DNA of 64,000 nucleotides from Luteimonas fraxinea (GCF_021233355.1 NZ_CP089507.1:1054001-1118000); one strand, 5' to 3'. Counted from the stretch's first letter, positions 13,317 through 23,723 are shown. Notes: generated from the letters alone by a model not told the origin. Numbers and translations: made by a program.

Positions 13317-14401
13317 CAGCGCACCTTCAACGTGGCGAGGCCGACCAGCACCAGGATCACCGAGATGATCCAGAAGCGCACGATCACGCGCGGCTCGGGC
13401 CAGCCCTTGAGTTCGAAGTGGTGGTGGATCGGCGCCATGCGGAACACGCGCTTGCCGGTCAGCTTGAAGCTGGCGACCTGGATCATCACCGACAGCGTTT
13501 CGATGACGAAGATGCCGCCCATGATCACCAGCACCAGTTCCTGACGCACGATCACCGCCATCGTGCCGAGCACGGCGCCGAGCGCCAGCGCACCGATGTC
13601 GCCCATGAAGACCATGGCCGGATACGTGTTGAACCACAGGAACCCGAGCCCGGCCCCGGCGATCGCCGCGCAGATGATCACCAGTTCACCCGCGCCCGGC
13701 ACCTGCGGGATCTGCAGATAGTTCGAGAACACCGCATTGCCCGAGGCGTAGGCGAACACGCCCAGGCCGCAGGCGACCAGCACCGTCGGCATGATCGCCA
13801 GACCGTCGAGGCCGTCGGTGAGATTCACCGCGTTCGAGAAGCCGACGATCCAGAAGTAGGCGATCGCGACGAAGCTGATGCCGGCCAGTGGCAGTGCGAT
13901 CGACTTGAACAGCGGCACGTAGAACGTGGTGGCTGCGGCGACATCGGCATACAGATAGAGGTACAGGCCGGCGGCGAGGCCGAAGATCGACTGCAGCAGG
14001 TACTTCCAGCGCGACTTCAGACCGTTGGGATCGCGCTTGACGATCTTGATCCAGTCGTCGTACCAGCCGATCGCACCGAAGGCGACCATTACGCCCATCA
14101 CGACCCAGACATACCTGTTGCGCAGATCGCCCCACATCAGCACCGACAGGAAGATCGTCAGCAGGATCAGCGCGCCACCCATCGTCGGCGTGCCGGCCTT
14201 GGAGAAATGCGTCTGCGGTCCGTCCTGACGGATCGGCTGGCCACCCTTGAACTGGGCGAGCTTGCGGATCACCGCCGGGCCCAGCCACAGCGACAGCAGC
14301 AGCGAGGTCAGCGCCGCGAGGATGCCGCGGAACGTCAGGTACTCGAACAGCTTGAAGAAGTCTTCCAGACCCTGCAGCCAGCGGGCGAGTTCAAGCAGCA
14401 T
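13316..14401 (-). CDS. mraY: Phospho-N-acetylmuramoyl-pentapeptide transferase
   Basis: MraY transfers phospho-MurNAc-pentapeptide to undecaprenyl phosphate, making lipid I on the inner face of the membrane. The 361-aa protein has the family's roughly ten transmembrane helices. Active-site blocks are visible: [10 protein letters not shown], the YDDWIK [10 protein letters not shown], [22 protein letters not shown], and [13 protein letters not shown], the HHH loop. ATG at 14401 begins the conserved MLLELARWL and lies 11 bases inside the end of murF. Confidence 0.97.
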   Translation of the reverse strand: MLLELARWLQGLEDFFKLFEYLTFRGILAALTSLLLSLWLGPAVIRKLAQFKGGQPIRQDGPQTHFSKAGTPTMGGALILLTIFLSVLMWGDLRNRYVWVVMGVMVAFGAIGWYDDWIKIVKRDPNGLKSRWKYLLQSIFGLAAGLYLYLYADVAAATTFYVPLFKSIALPLAGISFVAIAYFWIVGFSNAVNLTDGLDGLAIMPTVLVACGLGVFAYASGNAVFSNYLQIPQVPGAGELVIICAAIAGAGLGFLWFNTYPAMVFMGDIGALALGAVLGTMAVIVRQELVLVIMGGIFVIETLSVMIQVASFKLTGKRVFRMAPIHHHFELKGWPEPRVIVRFWIISVILVLVGLATLKVR

Positions 14402-15773
14402 GTCCGGTTCCTTCAGTGGTGCGCAGCGCGGTGACCACACGGTCCATCGCACTGCCGCGCGAGCCCTTGACCAGTACGCGCGCATCAGCGTGCAGGTCGG
14501 CCCGCAGCGCTTCGATCAGCGCTTCGTGGGTATCGAATCGGCGCGCACCGTCGCCGAAGGCATCGGCCGCGGCCGCGCTCAGTGCGCCCAGCGCATACAA
14601 CCGTGCGATGCCGGCGGACTTCGCGCGCACGCCGGCCTGGGCGTGCATCGCCGCGCCGTCGCTGCCGAGTTCGCGCATGTCGCCGAGCACCAGCCAGCGA
14701 TCGCCGCCGCCGGCGGCGAGCGTGTCGATGGCGGCGTTGAGCGAGCCGGGATTGGCGTTGTAGCTGTCGTCGATCAGCACCGCGCCTTCGGCCAGCGTGT
14801 AACGGACCAGACGGCCGGCGACCGCTTCGGCGCTGTCGAGCGCGGCGACGATCGTGGCCAGCGGCACGCCGGCGGCGAGCGCGATGGCGGTCGCCGCGAG
14901 CGCGTTGCGCACGTTGTGGCGACCGGGCAGCGGCAGCGTGACGTCGGCCTCGCCCGCGGGCGTGAGCAGACGGAAACGCGCACCGGCATCGTCGAGACGC
15001 ACGTCGCGCGCGGACACGTCGGCGGTCGCCTCGATGCCGAAGCGCAGCAGGCGACGGCCGTGCGCGCGTTCGGCGAAGAACGGGGCAAAGGCGTCGTCGG
15101 CATTGATGACGGCGGTGCCGTCGGCCGGCAGCGCGTCGTAGATCGCGGCCTTGGTGTCGGCGATGCCGAGCAGGCTGCCCATGCGTTCCATGTGCGCCGG
15201 CGCGATGTTGTTGACCAGTGCGATGCGCGGCTGCGCGATGGCGGTCAGATACGCGATGTCGCCCGGCTTGCCGGCGCCCATCTCGTAGACCGCGAACACC
15301 GCGTCCTCCGGTGCATCGAGCACGGCCAGCGGCAGACCGATCTCGTTGTTGAAGTTACCGGGATTGAAGCTGGTAGGTGCGTGACGCGACAGGATCGCGG
15401 CGACCAGCTGCTTGACGCTGGTCTTGCCGTTGCTGCCGGTGATCGCCACGACCGTCGCGGCGCGCGCGCGCTGCACCGCGGTCGCCAATGCACCGAGCGC
15501 GAGCTGCGGATCGCCGACCACGATCTGCGGCAGCGCGATGTCGAGCGGACGCGCGACCAGTGCTGCGCGCGCACCGCGGGCGGCGGCATCGGCGACGTGA
15601 TCATGCCCGTCGAAGTTGTCGCCCTTCAGCGCGACGAACAGCAGTGCATGCACCTCAGCCGCATCGAGCTTGCGTGTGTCGGTGGCGACGGCATCGATCG
15701 GAAAATCGCTGTCGACGCCGTGCAGGCGACCGTTGACCAGCTGTGCGATGCGGGCGAGCGACAGCGGATTCAT
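14391..15773 (-). CDS. murF: UDP-MurNAc-tripeptide--D-alanyl-D-alanine ligase
   Basis: MurF adds the D-Ala-D-Ala dipeptide to the peptidoglycan precursor. The 460-aa protein has the ATP-binding loop [13 protein letters not shown] (about 110-122), the [10 protein letters not shown] block, the ENMGAG-like segment ([11 protein letters not shown]) and the [10 protein letters not shown] signature. It overlaps murE by four bases at its start and mraY by 11 bases at its end. Confidence 0.97.
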   Translation of the reverse strand: MNPLSLARIAQLVNGRLHGVDSDFPIDAVATDTRKLDAAEVHALLFVALKGDNFDGHDHVADAAARGARAALVARPLDIALPQIVVGDPQLALGALATAVQRARAATVVAITGSNGKTSVKQLVAAILSRHAPTSFNPGNFNNEIGLPLAVLDAPEDAVFAVYEMGAGKPGDIAYLTAIAQPRIALVNNIAPAHMERMGSLLGIADTKAAIYDALPADGTAVINADDAFAPFFAERAHGRRLLRFGIEATADVSARDVRLDDAGARFRLLTPAGEADVTLPLPGRHNVRNALAATAIALAAGVPLATIVAALDSAEAVAGRLVRYTLAEGAVLIDDSYNANPGSLNAAIDTLAAGGGDRWLVLGDMRELGSDGAAMHAQAGVRAKSAGIARLYALGALSAAAADAFGDGARRFDTHEALIEALRADLHADARVLVKGSRGSAMDRVVTALRTTEGTGHAA

Positions 15774-17260
15774 CGCGCGCCTCCCACATCACGTGCATCC
15801 AGCGCGGCCTGCGCGACGACGCGGTCGTCAAAGGCGTGCTGCACGCCGTCGATTTCCTGGTAGGGCTCGTGACCCTTGCCGGCGATCAGCACGATGTCGC
15901 CCGGCTTCGATTCGCCGATCGCACGTTCGATCGCGCGACGGCGATCGCGCTCGATCGTGACGGCGTCGGGCAGTGCGAAGCCGGCCATGATGTCGGCGAC
16001 GATCGCATCGCCGTTTTCGCCGCGCGGGTTGTCGTCGGTGACGATGACGCGGTCGGCATTCGCTTCGGCAATGGCCGCCATCTGCGGACGCTTGCCGGTG
16101 TCGCGCTCGCCGCCGCAGCCGAACACGCAGACCAGTTCGCCGCGCAGATGACCGCGCAGCGACTGAAGTGCCTGCTGCAGCGGATCGGGCTTGTGCGAGT
16201 AGTCGACGACGACAAGCGGTTGTGTGTCGCCGCCACCGAGGCGGTTCATGCGGCCGGCAATCGGCTGCAGGCCGGCGAGCACGCGCACGATGTCCGCAGG
16301 TGCGTACCCCAGCGCGCGCAGCACGCCGGCAACGACCAGCAGGTTGTCGACATTGAAGCGGCCGAGCAGCGCCGCGCGCACCGGCAGCGACTGGCCGTCG
16401 ATGCGCAGCGTGAACGCGATGCCGCGATCGTCGAGCGCGATGTCGTGTGCGGCGATGTCGGCGGCGGCATTGCCGGCGGCGCTGATCGTGATCGCACGGA
16501 CGCTGTCGGCGAGCTGCGCGGGCAGCGTCGCGCCGAAGGCGTCGTCGATATTGATCACGGCGGCCTTGAGGCCCTCGCGCACGAACAGCTTGGCCTTCGC
16601 CGCGCCGTAGCCGGCCATGTCGCCGTGGTAGTCGAGATGGTCGCGGGTGAGATTGGTGAACACCGCGACGTCGTAATGCACGGCATCGACGCGGCCCTGG
16701 TCGAGCGCGTGCGAGCTGACTTCCATCGCCACCGCAGCTGCGCCGGCGTCGCGCAGCTGCGCGAGCAGCGCATGCGTCTGCAGCACCAGCGGCGTGGTGA
16801 AACCGGTCGGCTCGACCGCGCCATGCAGACCGGCGCCGAGCGTGCCGATGGTGCCGGCGCGCGTGCCGATGGCTTCGAAGGCCTGGGCGAGCAGCTGCAC
16901 CGTCGAAGTCTTGCCGCTGGTGCCGGTCACGCCGACCATCGTCATCGCGTGCGAGGGCTGGCCGTGGAACGCATCGGCCATCGCGCCCATGCGCACACGC
17001 AGGCCGGCGACGGCGATCGCATCGGCCGGCAGCGACGGAATCTCCGCCGGCACCGGCGGTTCGAACAGGATCGCGCTGGCGCCGGCGGCGCGCGCGGTGT
17101 CGGTGAAATGCAGGCCGTGCGTGCCGAAGCCGCCGATCGCGACGAAAGCATCGCCCGGACGGATCGCGCGGCTGTCCTGCACCAGACCGGTGATCACCGT
17201 GTCGGCCGGCACCGCAGCCACGTCGGGCAGCAGTGCGTTGAGGGCCATCGCGCGGCTCAT
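15770..17260 (-). CDS. murE: UDP-MurNAc-dipeptide--meso-diaminopimelate ligase
   Basis: MurE adds the third stem residue, expected to be meso-diaminopimelate in a Gram-negative. The protein is 496 aa with the ATP loop [15 protein letters not shown], the [11 protein letters not shown] segment and [16 protein letters not shown]. The motif DNPRGENG matches the DNPR substrate-specificity motif of meso-DAP-adding enzymes. ATG at 17260 overlaps the ftsI stop (ATGA). A second in-frame ATG lies four codons later. Confidence 0.97.
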   Translation of the reverse strand: MSRAMALNALLPDVAAVPADTVITGLVQDSRAIRPGDAFVAIGGFGTHGLHFTDTARAAGASAILFEPPVPAEIPSLPADAIAVAGLRVRMGAMADAFHGQPSHAMTMVGVTGTSGKTSTVQLLAQAFEAIGTRAGTIGTLGAGLHGAVEPTGFTTPLVLQTHALLAQLRDAGAAAVAMEVSSHALDQGRVDAVHYDVAVFTNLTRDHLDYHGDMAGYGAAKAKLFVREGLKAAVINIDDAFGATLPAQLADSVRAITISAAGNAAADIAAHDIALDDRGIAFTLRIDGQSLPVRAALLGRFNVDNLLVVAGVLRALGYAPADIVRVLAGLQPIAGRMNRLGGGDTQPLVVVDYSHKPDPLQQALQSLRGHLRGELVCVFGCGGERDTGKRPQMAAIAEANADRVIVTDDNPRGENGDAIVADIMAGFALPDAVTIERDRRRAIERAIGESKPGDIVLIAGKGHEPYQEIDGVQHAFDDRVVAQAALDARDVGGAR

Positions 17261-19140
17261 CGCTGGCCTCCAGCGACGTGCGTCGCGGCGACCGGCGTGC
17301 TCTGCACGGCGGACACGACCGGCGCGGCCGCAGGCGTCGACGGCGCGGGCACGGTGCGGCCCTGCTCGCGCGCACGCTTCGCATCGGCCGTGGCCTGCGC
17401 GGCCAGCCAGGTGTCGATGTCGTCGGGCGGCACGTCCATCAGGCGCAGCGCGCCGTCCATGACCCGCTGAAACACCGGCGCGGACACGTAGCCGCCGCCG
17501 TAGGTGGAACCGCCCTTTGACGTATCCGGATCGTCGATGACCACGGCCATCGCGAAGCGCGGATTCTCGACCGGCACCAGACCTGCAAAGAACGCGAGGT
17601 AGCGCCGCGCATACCCGCCGCCGCTGGCCTTGCGCGCCGTGCCGGACTTGCCGGCGACGTGATAGCCGAGGATCGCCGCGCGCGTGCCGGTGCCGCCGGG
17701 CTCGGTGACGGTCTGCATCATCCGCACCACTTCGTCGGCGACCGCGGCCGAGACCACCTGGCGCGATTCGCCGGCGTGACCCTTGACGAAGGTCGGCGCG
17801 ATCGAGCGGCCGTGGTTGCCGAGCGTGGCGTAGGCGTGGGCGATCTGCATCGGCGTGACCGACAGGCCGTAGCCGTAGGACATGCCCTGCTTGCTGGTGC
17901 CGCTCCAGCGCGAGGGATCCGGAAACAGGCCCGCGGCTTCGCCCGGGAATCCGCTGCCGGTGCTCTGGCCGTAGCCGAAGCTGCGCACGAAGTCGTAGAA
18001 GTACTGGTTCTCGAGCTTGTGCACGATCATCGCCGAGCCGACGTTCGAGCTCTTGGTGATGATGCCGGTTGTGTCGAGCACGCCGTAGTTGCGGAAATCG
18101 CTGGTGCGGAAGCGGCCGTTCGGAATCCAGCCGGGGCTGGTGTTGAACGTACTGGCGGGCGAGATGACGCCCTTCTCCAGCGCAGCGGCCACGGTGATCG
18201 GTTTCATCGTCGAGCCGGGCTCGAGCAGATCGGTCACCGCGCGGTTGCGATGCGCGTCGCGGTTCTCGCCGGTGACGCGGTTGTTGTTGTAGGTCGGCAG
18301 GTTGGCCATCGCCAGCACTTCGCCGGTCGCCACTTCGAGCACGACGATCGAGCCCGCGCTCGCGCCGGTTTCTTCCAGCGCGCGGCGCAGTTCGCGATGC
18401 GCGAGGAACTGGATGCGGCGATCGATGCTCAGCACCAGATCCTTGCCCGGCTCGGCGGCGCGCACCAGGCTCACGTGTTCGACGATGCGGCCGTGGCGAT
18501 CGCGGATCACGTTCTGCGCGCCCGGCACACCGGCCAGCCATTCGTCGAACGCGAGTTCCACGCCTTCCTGGCCGTTGTCGTCGATGTTGGTGAAGCCCAG
18601 CACGTGCGAGACCGCCTCGCCCTGCGGGTAGAAGCGGCGGTATTCGCGCTGCGAGAACACGCCCGGCACGCCGAGATCGAGCACGCGCTTGGCCGCCACC
18701 GGGCTGATCCGGCGGTGGCGCGGGATGTACATGAATTCCTTGTCGGCGCGCTGCGACACCGCGCGCGACAGCTCCTCGAGCGGCAGGCCGGTGGCCTGGG
18801 CCAGTTCGGGCAGACGGTCGGGATGCTTGCTCAGTTCCTGCGGATTCGCCCACAGCGATTCGACCGGCGAGGAGATCGCCAGCGGCTCGCCGTTGCGGTC
18901 GGTGATCATGCCGCGCGAGGCCGGAATTGGCACTTCGCGGCGGAAGCGCGCGTCGGCCTTCTGCTGGTAGAACGCGTTGTCGATCAGCTGCAGATCCACC
19001 GCGCGGCCGACCAGCGCGACCGCGCCCAGACCCAGCGCGCCGCCGACCAGCATCAGGCGCAGACGCAGATCGAACTGCGCGCGCTTGCGCGGCTTTTTGG
19101 CGTGGCCGTCGCCGGCCTTGATGAACTTGCGGAAGTTCAT
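17257..19140 (-). CDS. ftsI: Septal penicillin-binding protein 3 (FtsI), transpeptidase
   Basis: FtsI is the class B PBP that cross-links septal peptidoglycan with FtsW. The 627-aa protein has a basic cytoplasmic N-terminus, one transmembrane segment (about 28-48), a pedestal domain and a transpeptidase domain. Active-site motifs are intact: SxxK as EPGSTMKP, SxN as KSSNVGS and KTG as AGKSGTARK (KSG variant). The C-terminal tail (about 590-627) is rich in Ala/Pro/Val. ATG at 19140 overlaps ftsL by four bases. Confidence 0.97.
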   Translation of the reverse strand: MNFRKFIKAGDGHAKKPRKRAQFDLRLRLMLVGGALGLGAVALVGRAVDLQLIDNAFYQQKADARFRREVPIPASRGMITDRNGEPLAISSPVESLWANPQELSKHPDRLPELAQATGLPLEELSRAVSQRADKEFMYIPRHRRISPVAAKRVLDLGVPGVFSQREYRRFYPQGEAVSHVLGFTNIDDNGQEGVELAFDEWLAGVPGAQNVIRDRHGRIVEHVSLVRAAEPGKDLVLSIDRRIQFLAHRELRRALEETGASAGSIVVLEVATGEVLAMANLPTYNNNRVTGENRDAHRNRAVTDLLEPGSTMKPITVAAALEKGVISPASTFNTSPGWIPNGRFRTSDFRNYGVLDTTGIITKSSNVGSAMIVHKLENQYFYDFVRSFGYGQSTGSGFPGEAAGLFPDPSRWSGTSKQGMSYGYGLSVTPMQIAHAYATLGNHGRSIAPTFVKGHAGESRQVVSAAVADEVVRMMQTVTEPGGTGTRAAILGYHVAGKSGTARKASGGGYARRYLAFFAGLVPVENPRFAMAVVIDDPDTSKGGSTYGGGYVSAPVFQRVMDGALRLMDVPPDDIDTWLAAQATADAKRAREQGRTVPAPSTPAAAPVVSAVQSTPVAATHVAGGQR

Positions 19141-19406
19141 GGGCGCACCACGACGATCTCGGCCGTCTCGGGGAATCGCATGCCCAGACGTTCGCGCGCG
19201 ACCTGGTCGACTCGGTTGCTCATCGCCCACGTCGCCTGCTCGAGCTGCAGACGGCCGAAGTCGATGTTGAGTTCGTCGCGCGCGCGCTCCAGACGGGTCA
19301 GATCGATGTAGAGCTGGCGATAATCGTGGCGCGCGTGCACCACGCCGATCGCGGTGATCACGTTGGCGGCCAGCAGGATCGCGACGACGAGATGGCGCAA
19401 CTTCAT
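19137..19406 (-). CDS. ftsL: Cell division protein FtsL
   Basis: FtsL is a small bitopic divisome protein that pairs with FtsB and FtsQ and activates FtsWI. The protein is 89 aa with one transmembrane helix at about 5-22 and a periplasmic heptad-repeat coiled coil (about 25-70). The conserved LGMRFPE segment sits near the end. Overlaps of four bases on both sides place it firmly in the dcw operon. ATG at 19406 was chosen over upstream extensions because it begins directly before the membrane helix. Confidence 0.93.
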   Translation of the reverse strand: MKLRHLVVAILLAANVITAIGVVHARHDYRQLYIDLTRLERARDELNIDFGRLQLEQATWAMSNRVDQVARERLGMRFPETAEIVVVRP

Positions 19407-20368
19407 GCCGCCGCCTCCAGTTTTTCGGCGACGCGCAGCACTGCGCTGCGGGCGCGCGGGTTGGCACGCAGCTCGGCGTCGTCGGCCTTGGTCGCATCGG
19501 CGACGATGCGCAGGCGCGGCACGAACGGCGCGGCTTCGGGCAGACGGCGATTGCCGGCCGGCGCCTTCGCATGACCGGCGATGAAGCGCTTGACGATGCG
19601 GTCTTCCAGCGAGTGGAAGCTGATCACCGCGAGGCGGCCACCGGGTCGCAGCGCCGCGAGTGCGGCATCGAGACCGGTTTCGAGATCGGCCAGTTCGCGG
19701 TTGATGTGGATGCGGATCGCCTGGAACGAGCGCGTCGCCGGATTCGTTTCCTTCTGACCCGGCTTGGACTTGCCACGCGGCACATTGGCGCCGATCACCG
19801 CGGCCAGATCGGCGGTACGCAGGAACGGCGTCTCGGCGCGACGCGCCACGATCGCACGCGCGATGCGGCGGCTCATGCGCTCTTCGCCGTAGGTCCACAG
19901 CACGTCGGCGATCGCAGCCTCGTCGGCGCGGGCGATCCACTCGGCGGCGCTCTCGTCCGCGTCCGGATCCATGCGCATGTCGAGCGGACCGTCCTTGCCG
20001 AAGCTGAAACCGCGCTCGGCGACATCGAGCTGCGGCGAGGACACACCCAGATCGAACAGCACGCCATCGAGCGGCGCCTGCGCGACTTCGCGCCAGCCGG
20101 TCAGCTCGATGAAGCTGCCACGGAAGATCGACACGCGCGGGTCAGCGCCGAAGCGGGCCTGCGCGACGGCGACCGCCTCGGGATCCTTGTCCATCACCAG
20201 CAGGCGGCCATCGGCGCCCAGCTGCGCGAGCACGCCGGCGGCGTGGCCACCGCGGCCGAAGGTGCCATCGAGGTAGCGGCCATCCGGGCGCACGTGCAGG
20301 CCGTCGAGCACCTGCGCGTACAACACCGGGAGGTGGCCGGACATCACATCCGTACCACCGGCGGTCAC
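19403..20368 (-). CDS. rsmH: 16S rRNA (cytosine1402-N4)-methyltransferase RsmH
   Basis: RsmH (MraW) methylates N4 of C1402 in 16S rRNA with SAM. The 321-aa protein starts with [13 protein letters not shown] and has the SAM loop [10 protein letters not shown], the LLVMDKD acidic loop and [15 protein letters not shown] at 20368 overlaps the mraZ stop as GTGA, so translational coupling is plausible. ATG at 20344, eight codons later, with GGTGG in front, is the alternative start. Confidence 0.96.
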   Translation of the reverse strand: MTAGGTDVMSGHLPVLYAQVLDGLHVRPDGRYLDGTFGRGGHAAGVLAQLGADGRLLVMDKDPEAVAVAQARFGADPRVSIFRGSFIELTGWREVAQAPLDGVLFDLGVSSPQLDVAERGFSFGKDGPLDMRMDPDADESAAEWIARADEAAIADVLWTYGEERMSRRIARAIVARRAETPFLRTADLAAVIGANVPRGKSKPGQKETNPATRSFQAIRIHINRELADLETGLDAALAALRPGGRLAVISFHSLEDRIVKRFIAGHAKAPAGNRRLPEAAPFVPRLRIVADATKADDAELRANPRARSAVLRVAEKLEAAA

Positions 20369-20814
20369 AACGGCAATCCTTCGAGATCGTCGCCCGCCAT
20401 GTCCTCGTCGGTCAGGGTCTGGCGGATATGCGCCTGATGCGCCTGCTCGCTCCAGAGTTCGAACTTGTCGCCCATGCCCACCAGCACCGCGCGGCGGTCG
20501 ATGCCGACCGTGTTGCGCTGGCTGGACGGAATGCCGATGCGGCCACTGGCGTCGGGCTCGAGCACGGTGGCGGCGCCAACCAGCTTCAGCTGCAGGGTGC
20601 GGTTGCGGGCGAGCGTGCGCGGCAGCGCATTGACCTGGTCGCGCAGCGTTTCCCAGGCCTTGAACGGGTAGAGATACAACCCGCCGGCATCAAAGGGGTT
20701 GTAGGTCAGGACCAGCCGGTTGTCGCATTCACGGGCGACGAAGTCCCGATAGGCGGTTGGAATCGCCAGTCGGCCCTTCTCGTCGATGGTGATGGCGGTC
20801 TCGCCCTGCAACAC
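20365..20814 (-). CDS. mraZ: Transcriptional regulator MraZ
   Basis: MraZ is an AbrB-fold DNA-binding protein that represses its own dcw operon by binding spaced GTGGG-type repeats in its 5' region. The 149-aa protein has two MraZ/AbrB repeats, the first starting [14 protein letters not shown] and the second [15 protein letters not shown] chose GTG at 20814 because the protein then begins with the conserved LQGE-DEKGR block and a CAGGAA ribosome site lies 5-9 bases upstream. It is the first gene of the dcw operon. Confidence 0.95.
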   Translation of the reverse strand: MLQGETAITIDEKGRLAIPTAYRDFVARECDNRLVLTYNPFDAGGLYLYPFKAWETLRDQVNALPRTLARNRTLQLKLVGAATVLEPDASGRIGIPSSQRNTVGIDRRAVLVGMGDKFELWSEQAHQAHIRQTLTDEDMAGDDLEGLPL

Positions 20815-20867
20815 GTCCGTTCCTGCCCGTTGAGTGCCCGTCTGAAGCGGGCTTCGGCGTTCGGAAA

Positions 20868-20914
20868 ACCACGAATTTCCCGGTTTCCCCACGAGTCGCC
20901 ACCTTAGGACCCAC
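20868..20914 (-). promoter_or_regulatory. Probable MraZ operator: 10-bp spaced GTGGG-like boxes
   Basis: Reading on the minus strand, GTGGG (910-914), GTGGC (898-902), GTGGG (888-892), CGGGA (878-882) and GTGGT (868-872) follow one another. The last four are spaced exactly 10 bp. This matches the known MraZ operator style of direct repeats separated by 5 bp. The array overlaps the promoter and the untranslated leader of mraZ. Confidence 0.75.
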
Positions 20915-20929
20915 CATTTGGGTTGTCAA
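20901..20929 (-). promoter_or_regulatory. dcw operon promoter
   Basis: On the minus strand a perfect -35 TTGACA (20924-20929) and a -10-like TAAGGT (20901-20906) are separated by 17 bp. The promoter lies 87-115 bp upstream of the mraZ GTG and overlaps the first MraZ-type boxes. Confidence 0.7.
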
Positions 20930-21060
20930 CAGCTTTGTCGAGAACTTTTCACCTGTCTGGTCAATGACTTGCAGCACTCTTCAGAGACTTGTTCAAGCTT
21001 TATCCACAAGCTTCTGTTTCGTCTCAAATTTTGAGATTTGCGTGAATTTGGCAATGAACG
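20930..21060. promoter_or_regulatory. AT-rich region with DnaA box and 15-bp palindrome
   Basis: Just upstream of the dcw promoter, TTATCCACA at 21000-21008 is a perfect consensus DnaA box. TCTCAAATTTTGAGA at 21022-21036 is a perfect palindrome around one central base and looks like a dimeric-regulator operator. The stretch is clearly more AT-rich than its surroundings. No gene is seen. Confidence 0.5.
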
Positions 21061-21281
21061 GAACCCTCACGTGGGCTTCACGTAATCGGCTTGTTGCGGC
21101 GCAGCATTCAAGTGTTTCGAGGGCTGGCCAGAGTGGTGTTGCGCGGGCGAACAGCTGGTCAGGTCGATTCAGGTCGCATCGAGCCTCGAAACAGGCAGGA
21201 CCGGACGCCGGGGTTCTCTCGATCGGGGAGGCCGCCGCCGTCCATCAGGCCGGTATGCCAGATGAAACCCGCCAACCCGAC

Positions 21282-21329
21282 ACCTCTCCCTCCGGGAGAG
21301 GTCGACGCGCACAGTGCGTCGGGTGAGGG
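21282..21329. repeat. REP-like palindromic unit, inverted copy
   Basis: This is the reverse orientation of the unit at 57-104: ACCTCTCCC-TCC-GGGAGAGGT followed by GTGCGTCGGGTGAGGG. It lies between rnpB and mraZ. The flanking DNA (21061-21281 and 21330-21560) holds only short overlapping open frames without recognisable features. Confidence 0.7.
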
Positions 21330-21560
21330 CCGGAACATGCGGTGATCCCGAATCGCCCGCTCCCAGCGCTGACACCGGAACGATCGTTCTCCAACTCCGA
21401 CAGGATCCGCGGAGCGCTCGAGGCGCATGCCATGCCGTTCCAGCGCGGCCTCCACGTGGTCCTCCAGAACGAATGGCAACGGCGCCGTACGGCCTCGGCC
21501 TGGACCGCGCCACACATGACCCAGCCTCCAGTCCTTCGGAGGCTTCAGATAAGAAGGTGG

Positions 21561-21921
21561 CGGAGCCGGCCGATAAGCCGGGTTCTGTCGTGGACAGTCA
21601 TTCCTCTAGGCGCACCGTCACCGGTACGCTCGAGCAACCTACCCGGACCCGACGCGGGCAACGTCATGAGGTCCCTATTTGGTCTTGCTCCAGGTGGGGT
21701 TTGCCGTGCCGGTCTGTTGCCAGACTCGCGGTGCGCTCTTACCGCACCATTTCACCCTTGCCGTCCTGCCGAAGCAGTCTTGGGCGGTATCTTTCTGTTG
21801 CACTTTCCGTCGGCTCGCGCCGCCCAGGCGTTACCTGGCACCTTGCCCTGTGGAGCCCGGACTTTCCTCGGCATCGCCGGATGCAAGCACCCGGGATGAC
21901 GCGACTGTCTGGCCGACTCCG
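21561..21921 (-). ncRNA. rnpB: RNase P RNA (class A)
   Basis: This is the catalytic RNA that removes 5' leaders from pre-tRNAs. On the minus strand the universally conserved blocks are present in order: CCAGACAGTCGC, GAGGAAAGTCCGGGCTCC, the TGCCAGGTAACGCCTGG hairpin, AGTGCAACAGAAAG, AAGGGTGAAATGGTGCGGTAAG, GGCAAACCCCACC, GGAGCAAGACCAAATAGGGA and finally ACAGAACCCGGCTTATCGG. Helix P1 closes by pairing GGAGTCGGCC near 21920 with GGCCGGCTCC near 21562. Ends are estimated from P1. The position between rsmI and mraZ is conserved in related bacteria, except for the hydrolase gene inserted here. Confidence 0.95.
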
Positions 21922-21970
21922 CCGCGCGCATTGTGGCACGCCGGTGACACTGCAGACCGGCCCCATGCAC

Positions 21971-22837
21971 TCAGTCGGCGGATGCCCGTTCCAGCAACCT
22001 GGTGAACGCGACGCCGAATTCCGGCGACAGCGTGGCGTCGTTGTGGCCACGACCGGGCACGACCACCAGTTGCCTGTCGGTGGCCGGCAATGGCGTCGCA
22101 TCGAACAGCGCCTGCGAGAACTTCGGCGCCGTGGTGACATCCAGTTCGCCGACGACGTAGAGCACCGGTTCGTCCAGCCGACGCGCGACCTCGAGATTGC
22201 CGGTCTTCTGCAGGGCCGGCGCGATATCGAAACGCCGCACCGCCAGCCGCGTCCAGAAGCCGGCCCGCGCGCGCATCGCCCGGGTCCAGTCCTCGGCGGT
22301 GGTCATCGAGCTTTCCAGCACCAGGCCATCGAGCTGCCGCGTGTCGGCCACGTACCCGGCAGAGAAGCTGCCCAGCGATTGGCCGTGCACGATCAGCGGC
22401 CGGCCTGTCGTCTCGGCGCGCACCTGGTCGTAGACCTGCAACGCATCCGCGCGCAGCCCGTCGATGGTCGGCGCGCCGGTGCTGGCACCGTAGCCGCGAT
22501 GGTCCACCAGCACTAGATCCACTGGCAGCCCCGCGTAGGCGTCGAAGATGCGCCGGGCATGCAAGCCGGTCCGGAAGCCGTTGCCGCCGAAGTACAGCAC
22601 CGTCGCCCGGGCGTTGGCGCGCTTCAGGTCCACGCGATAGATCGACACGTCGTCAGGCGTGTCGATCCGCGATTCTGTGGCGGTATAGCCGGCATGGGTG
22701 GCGGCCAGCACGGCGAGATCGGGCGGCGGCGCAGGCATCGGTCGGACCAGATGCGACTCTTTCAGCGAGTAGGTGCAACCGGCCATGACGACGCACAGCG
22801 CGACGGCCATCAGGCCGCGGGCGGATCGGGACTGCAT
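21971..22837 (-). CDS. Lipoprotein with alpha/beta-hydrolase fold
   Basis: Predicted envelope serine hydrolase of unknown substrate. The 288-aa protein has a lipoprotein signal with lipobox VMAGC at about 18-22. The alpha/beta-hydrolase core carries the nucleophile elbow GQSLG, a likely acid in GELDVTT and a catalytic His in PGRGHND near the end. The GGNGF segment after the first strand probably forms the oxyanion loop. ATG at 22837 is preceded by AAGGAAG; upstream in-frame sequence is not conserved in character. It lies between rsmI and rnpB on the same strand, where these two are normally neighbours, so it may be an insertion. Confidence 0.8.
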   Translation of the reverse strand: MQSRSARGLMAVALCVVMAGCTYSLKESHLVRPMPAPPPDLAVLAATHAGYTATESRIDTPDDVSIYRVDLKRANARATVLYFGGNGFRTGLHARRIFDAYAGLPVDLVLVDHRGYGASTGAPTIDGLRADALQVYDQVRAETTGRPLIVHGQSLGSFSAGYVADTRQLDGLVLESSMTTAEDWTRAMRARAGFWTRLAVRRFDIAPALQKTGNLEVARRLDEPVLYVVGELDVTTAPKFSQALFDATPLPATDRQLVVVPGRGHNDATLSPEFGVAFTRLLERASAD

Positions 22838-22874
22838 GCGGTGACTTCCTTCCTTGGGACACCGTTCGACGCGA

Positions 22875-23723
22875 TCAGGCGTCCGGAGTTCCCTGCCCGT
22901 ACAGCGACTTGCGGGGCGCGCCGGTGATATCGGCGGCAAGCTTGGCCGCGAGCGAGGGTTTCATCTCGCGCGCCAGCAGTGCGTAGACACGGCGCCCCTC
23001 GGCCAGTCGCGCATCGACATCGTCGCCCGCGCCTTCGATCAGCACGACGAACTCGCCCTTGCGCTGGTCGGCCTCTACGGCAACACGCGCGGCCAGAATC
23101 TCCAGCGGACCGTCGAGCACGGTCTCGAAGAGTTTGGTCAGTTCGCGCGCCACAACGGCCGCACGCGCGCCGCCGAAAGCCTGCACGGCGTCGGCCAGCA
23201 TTTCCTCGATGCGGTGCGACGACTCGTAGAACAGCACCGTGCGCGGCTCGGAGGCGAGCACCTGCAGGCGTTCGCGGCGGGCGCCGGCCTTCGCCGGCAG
23301 AAAGCCTTCGAACACGAACCGGTCGCTCGGCAGACCGGCGACGCTCAACGCGGCGATCAACGCGCTCGGCCCCGGCACCGGCGACACGCGAAGACCGGCC
23401 TCGCGGGCCGCGCGCACCAACCGGAAGCCGGGATCGCTGACCAGCGGCGTGCCAGCATCGCTGACCAGCGCCAGCGACTCGCCGGCCTGCAGGCGCTCGA
23501 CCAGACGCGCGGCCAGGCCGTCCTCGTTGTGTTCGTGCAGGGCGATCAGCGGGCGCTCGATACCGAAGTGGCCCAGCAGCTGGCGCGTGTGCCGGGTGTC
23601 CTCGGCGCAGATGGCGTCGACACTGCGCAGCACTGCCTGCGCGCGCGGCGACAGGTCGCCCAGATTGCCGATCGGCGTCGCCACGACGTGCAGGACGCCG
23701 GGGGCGCGGGAAGGATCGCTCAT
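22875..23723 (-). CDS. rsmI: 16S rRNA (cytidine1402-2'-O)-methyltransferase RsmI
   Basis: RsmI makes the 2'-O-methyl of C1402, the same nucleotide that RsmH methylates on N4, and both genes are in this window. The 282-aa protein shows the tetrapyrrole-methylase-like blocks VVATPIGNLGDLSPRA, AEDTRHTRQLL, SDAGTPLVSDPGF, PVPGPSALIAALSVAGLP and VLFYESSHRI. I chose ATG at 23723; a GTG three codons earlier is possible. It is divergent from lpoA, as expected from the E. coli rsmI-lpoA-yraN neighbourhood. Confidence 0.96.
   Translation of the reverse strand: MSDPSRAPGVLHVVATPIGNLGDLSPRAQAVLRSVDAICAEDTRHTRQLLGHFGIERPLIALHEHNEDGLAARLVERLQAGESLALVSDAGTPLVSDPGFRLVRAAREAGLRVSPVPGPSALIAALSVAGLPSDRFVFEGFLPAKAGARRERLQVLASEPRTVLFYESSHRIEEMLADAVQAFGGARAAVVARELTKLFETVLDGPLEILAARVAVEADQRKGEFVVLIEGAGDDVDARLAEGRRVYALLAREMKPSLAAKLAADITGAPRKSLYGQGTPDA

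Noticed and set aside
21000..21008. Chromosomal replication origin
   Set aside because: There is only one perfect DnaA box, and no dnaA, dnaN or clustered boxes. A regulatory site is more likely.
21159..21515. 118-codon minus-strand frame between mraZ and rnpB
   Set aside because: Part of it is a translation of the REP-like unit, and several overlapping frames of similar length exist. No family was recognised and no ribosome site seen.
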